Assembly: GCA_002099365.1 (NCBI GenBank)
Contig: MSED01000003.1
Span: 1,798,001-1,862,000, forward strand
DNA from: Phialophora verrucosa
Lineage: Eukaryota > Ascomycota > Eurotiomycetes > Chaetothyriales > Herpotrichiellaceae
Reading direction: 5' to 3'
Length of the DNA: 64,000 bases
The translations under genes were made by a program, and so were the position numbers. Shown one piece after another: positions 58,355 to 64,000 of this stretch. The stretch's first letter is position 1. Each line of letters opens with the position of its first letter. The notes beneath the pieces were generated by a model. That model was not told the DNA's origin. It saw only the letters and a list, made by a program, of their open reading frames with translations, and did not search any database.

Positions 58355-59671
58355 AATACAAGAACAAGAAAATATGGTCAACCTGCGCTGCAGACCTATG
58401 CTCGGCGTGCATAAGACCGATGACAGAGGAAACACAGGTTAAACAAACGGACCAGAGATTTCCTAACTGACCATTTATCCCCCTTTAACCCAGGCGAGGC
58501 GCGGAGGACCATCTCGCCGACGCGAAATCGAACTAAATCCAAGCGATCGGTTTGGACTCAGTACTCCTTATGGCATGGCCAAGGAGACCGATGCCCACAT
58601 GGCGAATTCTCTATCTGCGTGAGATTGTACCTTCTGGGATATATTCCGGTAGAGCTAGCGGCTCGCTCTACCGAAGTTGCCCCTGGCCAGGGGGATGGGA
58701 GGGAGTTGGACGTGCTGAGTGGCCAGGACGAGCTGGACTGAGAAGGCCGAACCCAAGGGGGGCGTCCTCACCCCACACATTGGCCGAAGAAGGGCCAGAA
58801 GTGTCTTGCTCGAGCAGGATCGCTGGTGAAAGACTGGATAGCCTGGTAGGCCATTCGCAACCTCCGGTGCCCATTCCCCCGAGCCCCTACACTAATGCGA
58901 TTCTATATCCACCCCCGCATAAGCTGGGGCCCCACGGTGTCCCAACAGATCGAATCAGCCGAGTCAGCGTACGAGCAAGCTACGACGAACATGTCTAGTA
59001 GCAAGTCCTCCAGATGGCCCAAGGATGGCAAAACACAACGTCGCATTCCATGCCGTTCGTTTCTAGAAACAACCCGGCGGGCCCGGCGGGGTGTAGCATC
59101 GAGATTTCGAACCCAGCAATCACCTCTCTGCACTATCAGGATACCCAGTCGTCAACCACAATGGCGCTTCTCACGCACTGGTTCGTCGGCCCTTACCTAG
59201 TCCAGTAAAGACAAGCCCCCAAGTCATCAATCCATCTATCTCTATTATCCGACTCGTCTGCGAAATTAGCCTCAATCCTGGGTTTACTGCTGAATCCAGA
59301 TTGTCTCGCATCTCGCGTCTGGTGTCCCAAGGACGCAAGCAAGGACTTTCTGCCCATGGATCAATCAATCCACAGGTCCAAGCTATCTCGAGCGCAGGGG
59401 TCTGGACACACCCATGCGCCATGACCTCGCATGCTGATGGCAGACCGTGCCACGCGAGAAAGGTCCCCTCAGGGAACTTGACCGCGAACCCCTGTTACAC
59501 CTGTCTATATAACATGCATGCATGCCCCCGCATTTCCGCAACGCAAGTCGGCAAGTCCTGGAGGAGTCGGAGTCGGAGTCGGCGAACTCTTCTGAGAACA
59601 ACGACACCTTCGAAGTGTATCCAGTATAGGCATCGGCCCGGTCCCTTTGTTGCTGCCGTCGTTTGTAAGAG
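58355..59671. other. Intergenic region upstream of the sugar transporter
   Basis: About 1.3 kb without a supported gene. It contains a (GGAGTC)3-like run near 59562-59582 just before the transporter leader. Confidence 0.45.
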
Positions 59672-61647
59672 ATGGCCACCGACAAGACGCCCGTCGACGC
59701 CGTCCATCTCGAAGCCTACGGTGGAGTTGAACGTCTCAAGGATGTAGGCCTCCACGACGCGGCTCTCGCCGGGGGTGCGCTCGAGGGAGCCGTCCAAGAA
59801 CACAGCATGGGCGTCGTACAGGCCCTGAAGACATACAAGCGCGCGGCTTTCTGGTCGATCCGTACGTTTCTCTCTCCTCTGCTTGTTCCCCACCCCTCCT
59901 ACCTACCTGCCTAGCAGACCCATTCCAGTGAGATACCGTTGGATGGATCTATGTCCGCTTGACTGACTTCGCCCGCCACTCCTTAGTCATCTCCACCACC
60001 GTGATCATGGAAGGCTACGACGTGACGCTCTTGGGCTCCTTCTTCGGGTATCCCAGCTTCCGGCTTAAGTACGGGGCGTACCTGAACGAGGAGAGCGGGT
60101 ACCAGATCTCGGCAAACTGGCAGCAAAAGTTCAACTGTCTGGGCGCGCTGGCCAACATCATCGGCGCGCTCCTCAACGGTTGGGCCACGGCGAGATGGGG
60201 CCACCGGCGAGTCTTGATGGGCACGCTCGTGCTGCTCGCGGGGTTCATCTTCATCGTCTTCTTTGCGCCCACGATCGAAGTCATGCTCGTGGGCCAGTTC
60301 CTCTGCAACATCCCGTGGGGGGTGTTCGCGACGACGGGGCCGTCGTACGCGGCCGAGGTCACACCGTTGGCCATCCGGGGCTACCTGACGGCGTACGTCA
60401 ACCTGTGCTGGTGCATCGGACAGTTCATCTCGGCGGGCGTGCTGAAGGGTCTGGTCAACAACCCGACGAAATGGAGCTACAAGATCCCGTTCGCGATCCA
60501 GTGGGTGTGGCCGATCCCGCTGTTCGTGGCCGCCTACTTCGCGCCCGAATCGCCGTGGTTCTTCGTGCGCACGGACCGGATCGAGGCCGCGCGCCGGTCG
60601 CTCGAGCGGCTGACCGAGCCGGAGCACCACGCGGACGGCAGCATCGACGCCACGCTGGCCATGATGGTGCACACCAACAAGCTGGAGATCCAGGAGCGGG
60701 CGGGCGTGCAGCTGTGGGACGCGTTCCGCGGCACGAACCGGCGGCGCACCGAGATCGCGTGCATGGGCTTCCTGTCGCAGATCACCAACGGCGGCGCCCT
60801 GTGCTACAGCGGCAGCTTCTTCTTCCAGCAGACGGGCATCAGCGCCAACGCGGCGTACGGCATCGCCCTGGGCGGCACGGGCATCGCGTTTGTCGGCACC
60901 GTCATCTCCTGGCTGTACATCTACCGGCTCGGCCGCCGCACCATCTGGCTGTGGGGGTTCGCCTCGCTGGTCGTGCTGCTCTGGCTGATCGGCTTCCTGG
61001 CCCTGCCGCGCCAGACCCTCGGCCTGGCCTGGGCCCAGTCCATCCTGTGCATCGTCTGGCTGGGCGCCTACTCCATGTCCGTCGGCCCCATCATCTACGT
61101 CCTCGTCGCCGAGGTCGGATCCACCCGCCTGCGCACCCAGACCGTCGTCCTGGCCCGCAGCACCTATTACGTCGGCAACATCATCTGCGGCGGCTTGTTG
61201 CAGCCGCAGCTGATCTCGCCGGGCGCCTGGAACGCCAAGGGCAAGACTGTATGTTTGCGGCAATCCTTGCTCATAAACCTTTTCCCCTACTTAATAGCCA
61301 TCGACTTTACCTCCCCACTTACCCACCTACTAACTCTTGAATACTCCAGGCATTCTTCTGGGCAGGACTCGCAACGTTGACCTTCATCTGGGGCTACTTC
61401 CGTCTATTCGAGACCAAGGGCCGGACGTTCGGCGAGCTGGATTTCATGGTAACGTCCCCTGCCCCCCTCGTCGACTTCCCTTCCTTCAACCTGGAATCTA
61501 CAAGACGTGAACACCCACGCTAATTGTGCCTGTCCCGCCCAATAGTTCCAAAACAACGTCCCGGCCCGCAAGTCTGCCGGGTATCATATCGCAGAAGAGG
61601 AGCTTTATAATGCTGACGATGTCGTCAAGGAGACGGTCAAGAATTAA
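59672..61647 (+). CDS. MFS sugar transporter (maltose/alpha-glucoside permease type)
   Basis: Exons 59672-59861, 59987-61248, 61350-61448 and 61546-61647 give 550 residues. Splices restore AFWSILISTTVIMEGYD, KGKT-AFFWAGLATLTFIWGYF and ELDFM-FQNNVPARKSAGYH; branch sites CTAAC and CTAAT precede the last two acceptors. Family marks are the N-terminal hydrophilic region of about 60 residues, RWGHRRVLM in loop 2-3, PESPWFFVR after helix 6, YRLGRRTIW and the FETKGRTFGELD after helix 12. The closest relatives are fungal alpha-glucoside or oligosaccharide permeases. Exon 2 is markedly rich in G and C at third positions, producing a long antisense open frame. Its place beside the alpha-xylosidase suggests import of xylose-containing oligosaccharides. 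Confidence 0.94.
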
Positions 61648-61855
61648 AGCGGACCTAGACCTAGAACTGCGCTGGTTGGGGGAGACGGTCCTGTTTGCCA
61701 TATGGACATGCGTTCGGGGAAGACATTGCGGCTACGCCTACACACTTGCGGTAAGGGTACGACGGTAGATAAGCAGTATTTCATTCAAACCTGTCTAGGC
61801 GGGGATGGGATGCATCTTCTACAATAAAACGCAACTCGACGCAAAACTCCATTCA

Positions 61856-61885
61856 AGTCCAGTCCAGTCCAGTCCAGCCAAGTCC
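61856..61885. repeat. Short AGTCC tandem repeat
   Basis: AGTCC is repeated four times, followed by AGCCA and another AGTCC, in the convergent spacer between the transporter and the dehydrogenase. Confidence 0.7.
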
Positions 61886-61937
61886 ATTGAGTGAATGAAG
61901 ATGCTACCTTCGTTCCGCCACGTCACTGTTGTCTGGT

Positions 61938-62981
61938 TCACCTGAACTGATCCAACCCGAACGTCCCCTGATAGATGACCTTGAGATCATTCCCCGCCAA
62001 GATCTCATCCTTGCGCCTGACGAGATCGTCGACGGACCAGTTCGCCGAGATGAATCGGCCGGTCAAGAACATGGCGGCATCGGTCGCGAGCCAGACGCCA
62101 GTCCCGCCGACGAGTTCGGGCGTGTCGAGAGCGAAGCGCTTCAAGGATTCTGTTTCGCCACGCTTGTCAGTCAGTCACTTCATGCATGTCATGCCATGTT
62201 TTGGGTTGGTGTTCGGGAATAAAAATAGGTAAGCCAAGGAAACAGCAAGCAGGGTGGCCGTCTGCACCGGCCTCTCCTCCTCCACTTACTTACCTACAAC
62301 CATGTCCGTGTCGACGACGCCGGGTTGCAGTGCGACTGCATTGACGTTGGGATATTCAGCCGCAACATACTCGGCGAGCTTGAGGGCGGCCAGCTTGGTG
62401 ATCGAATAGGACGACCAGGTAGGGAAGACTGCCGTTGCAATGCCGGTCGACAGGTTCACGATAGTGCCGTGTCTCTCGGGCCCCAGGAGGGACAGGAATG
62501 CTCGACTCATCAGGAACGTGCCCTTGACGTTGACTTCGAAGTCGGTCCACCACGAGGTCACGTCGGCTTCCCCAAGAAGGGCCTGGGACAGGTTGACGCC
62601 CGCGTTGTTGATGAGAACATCGGCGTGGCCATATCTGGCTTTGATGGCTTGGTAGAGCGCGTCGACGGAGGTCTGGTCGGCAATGTCGACTGAGAAGGAC
62701 ATGTATTCGACGTCGTTGCTGATCCTTCTCAGCGCATTCTCAGTGTTTGCCAATTTGGCAGCACTGCGTCCCACGAGGATGATAGCCTTGGGCTTGGCTT
62801 TGGCGAAAGCTGGCGCGAAGCCTCGTTGTCCAATTCCATCAGAGGCACCCGTGATGATAACGACCTTGCCGGCTTGCGAGAGCGCTGGGCTTGCCGGATC
62901 AATAGACGGATACTGGCCGCGGTAGACTGTCGGTGTGTAGGCGGAGCTGGTGACGAAGAAGTCGGTCGGAAGATTGTCCAT
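61938..62981 (-). CDS. Short-chain dehydrogenase/reductase
   Basis: Exons 62981-62294 and 62149-61938 (GTAAGT...GAAACAG) give 299 residues. The splice makes TDMVV-ESLKRFALDTPELVGG. Motifs: VVIITGASDGIG for the dinucleotide, NNAG in the centre, the catalytic Ser in NLSTG and YSITK with the Tyr and Lys. The C-terminal GTGVWLATDAAMFLTGRFISANWSVDDLV is common in fungal dehydrogenases of this type. The frame is open to an earlier ATG at 63104, adding 41 poorly conserved residues; I prefer the Met at 62981 because MDNLPTDFFVTSSAYTPTVYRGQYPSIDP is the usual lead-in. NAD(P)-dependent; substrate unknown. It converges with the sugar transporter about 290 bases away. Confidence 0.88.
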
Positions 62982-64000
62982 TGCCACAAATCTGCTCGAA
63001 AGCTTTGTTGTTGGCGAACGAGTGCTTCTGTTGTCGTACTGTTTGCTCGAGCACGGGCACTGCTTTTGATGCTGGGCGACTGTACCGGTGACGTTGTTCT
63101 GCATTGTCGCTGGTGACGGCGCGAGATATCGATTTTATAATTAGTCCCTGTCTTTGTGTGTCGGCACAAAGTCTCTCTGATTTCCAACTGCTTTCATCGG
63201 ACCAGCAGGTTCCAATGCCCGCCCCGACTGAATGACAAACCCAGTCGTCGGCCATTGTATCTCTCTGCAAAGTATAACGGTCGAGTATTTGTGTACCAAG
63301 CCTTGGCATTCAGTGCTTGATGGGAAACTATTGCCCACTCGAGATGCGGCGAGCACCGTGCGGCGGACCAAGAAGAAGTTGTAACTGTATCGAGGCCATT
63401 ACGACGCCTGAATCCTCTCAGCCTTTTCCGAGCAATGGACTGGTATATGGCGCAACTGTCACCAAAAGCATAGCTGGCTGACGAGGTTCGAGTAGACTAG
63501 CGTCATCGAAGGGGATTATGCAAGGCGACCGGCAGATCACGGTCAATCGCGGTGGAAAAGCTCGCTTGTCGATTCCGGCGACCATGATTGGCGACGACGC
63601 GGCCCTGCAGAGCCGGGCTGGACTTGTGGCGTCCATGGCCAATGACGACCCAGAAGAGCATTGTGCGGATATGGGCATCGTCTCTCAGGGACGCCCGGCC
63701 ATTCTTTGTGCCAAGCGTCGCTAACCGTCGCCCACAGTGGAACGCGCTCGACGTCGGGATGAGGTGGCACCAACATGCAGCGCCGAGGGTCGTTGGATCC
63801 CAACCATAGCGTTATCCAAACATGGGCCGGCAACTGATGCATGGCCCTTCACATTGATGGATGGGAAAGGACCACGGCTACTCAAGGAACCATCGTCGAC
63901 CACTGACACTATCCGTGCTTGCCGGCCCTTATGGTGCGAGTTATCCCGGGCATAAAGGCTTTTGTGAAATTGAGCTTGGGATGAGGGGTCTGCGGCTTCG
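62982..64000. other. Right edge, promoter and unassigned sequence
   Basis: Upstream region of the dehydrogenase and then short overlapping frames; no gene is supported in the last kilobase. Confidence 0.4.

Noticed and set aside
59983..61263. 426-codon minus-strand open frame across the sugar transporter
   Set aside because: It is antisense to a well-supported MFS gene and results from strong third-position GC bias; its translation is low-complexity Arg/Asp/Gln/Gly.
1..64000. tRNA, rRNA, CRISPR and transposase search by eye
   Set aside because: No tRNA T-loop with a matching cloverleaf, no rRNA similarity, no regularly spaced repeats and no transposase or reverse-transcriptase motifs were seen; short tRNAs with introns could have been missed.

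Overview
The window is chromosomal DNA from a filamentous ascomycete (Pezizomycotina). Genes carry short introns of about 50-100 bases with GTRNGY donors, CTRAY branch sites and YAG acceptors. The housekeeping orthologues (SET1, TRM112, GFA1, GPI10, PRE10, RIB4, ornithine aminotransferase) all have filamentous-fungal forms. I lean towards Eurotiomycetes or a related class, possibly black-yeast-like, but I cannot fix the order from this sequence. I see no rRNA, tRNA, CRISPR array or intact transposon. Several gene models below are spliced by eye; exon junctions are stated in each entry.

Layout. 1.3-3.5 kb: a divergent pair, a small basic protein with a PCNA-binding (PIP) motif and a MEMO1-like protein. 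3.5-6.3 kb: gene-free, with clusters of a GTACGA hexamer. 6.35-7.42 kb: a GPR1/FUN34/YaaH membrane protein in four exons. 7.4-20.2 kb: a gene-poor stretch. Its only convincing genes are two paralogous 75-residue orphan genes (13.7-14.0 and 16.6-16.9 kb) with identical exon lengths, intron phase and TATA-to-ATG distance. 20.2-43.2 kb: a dense conserved block with TRM112, SET1, a short-chain dehydrogenase, GFA1, GPI10, an ArfGAP-UBA protein with a 36-glutamine tract, a small zinc-ribbon-like protein, proteasome subunit PRE10, lumazine synthase RIB4 and ornithine aminotransferase.

43.4-46.5 kb is an orphan-rich segment. It holds a repeat-containing hypothetical protein, a cluster of three adjacent inverted repeats and a C2H2 zinc-finger gene. 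47-64 kb is accessory in character: an epoxide-hydrolase/dehalogenase-type alpha/beta hydrolase, a fungal transcription-factor-domain protein lacking its zinc cluster, a CorA-like membrane protein, a GrpB-fold protein, a GH31 alpha-xylosidase, a GC-rich MFS sugar transporter and a second short-chain dehydrogenase. The alpha-xylosidase, which has no signal peptide, and the transporter next door suggest uptake and intracellular hydrolysis of xyloglucan-type oligosaccharides.

The most novel-looking items are the duplicated 75-residue gene family in the gene-poor region, with a conserved element at matched distance downstream of both stops, and the cluster of three hairpins at 45.38-45.63 kb beside the zinc-finger gene.
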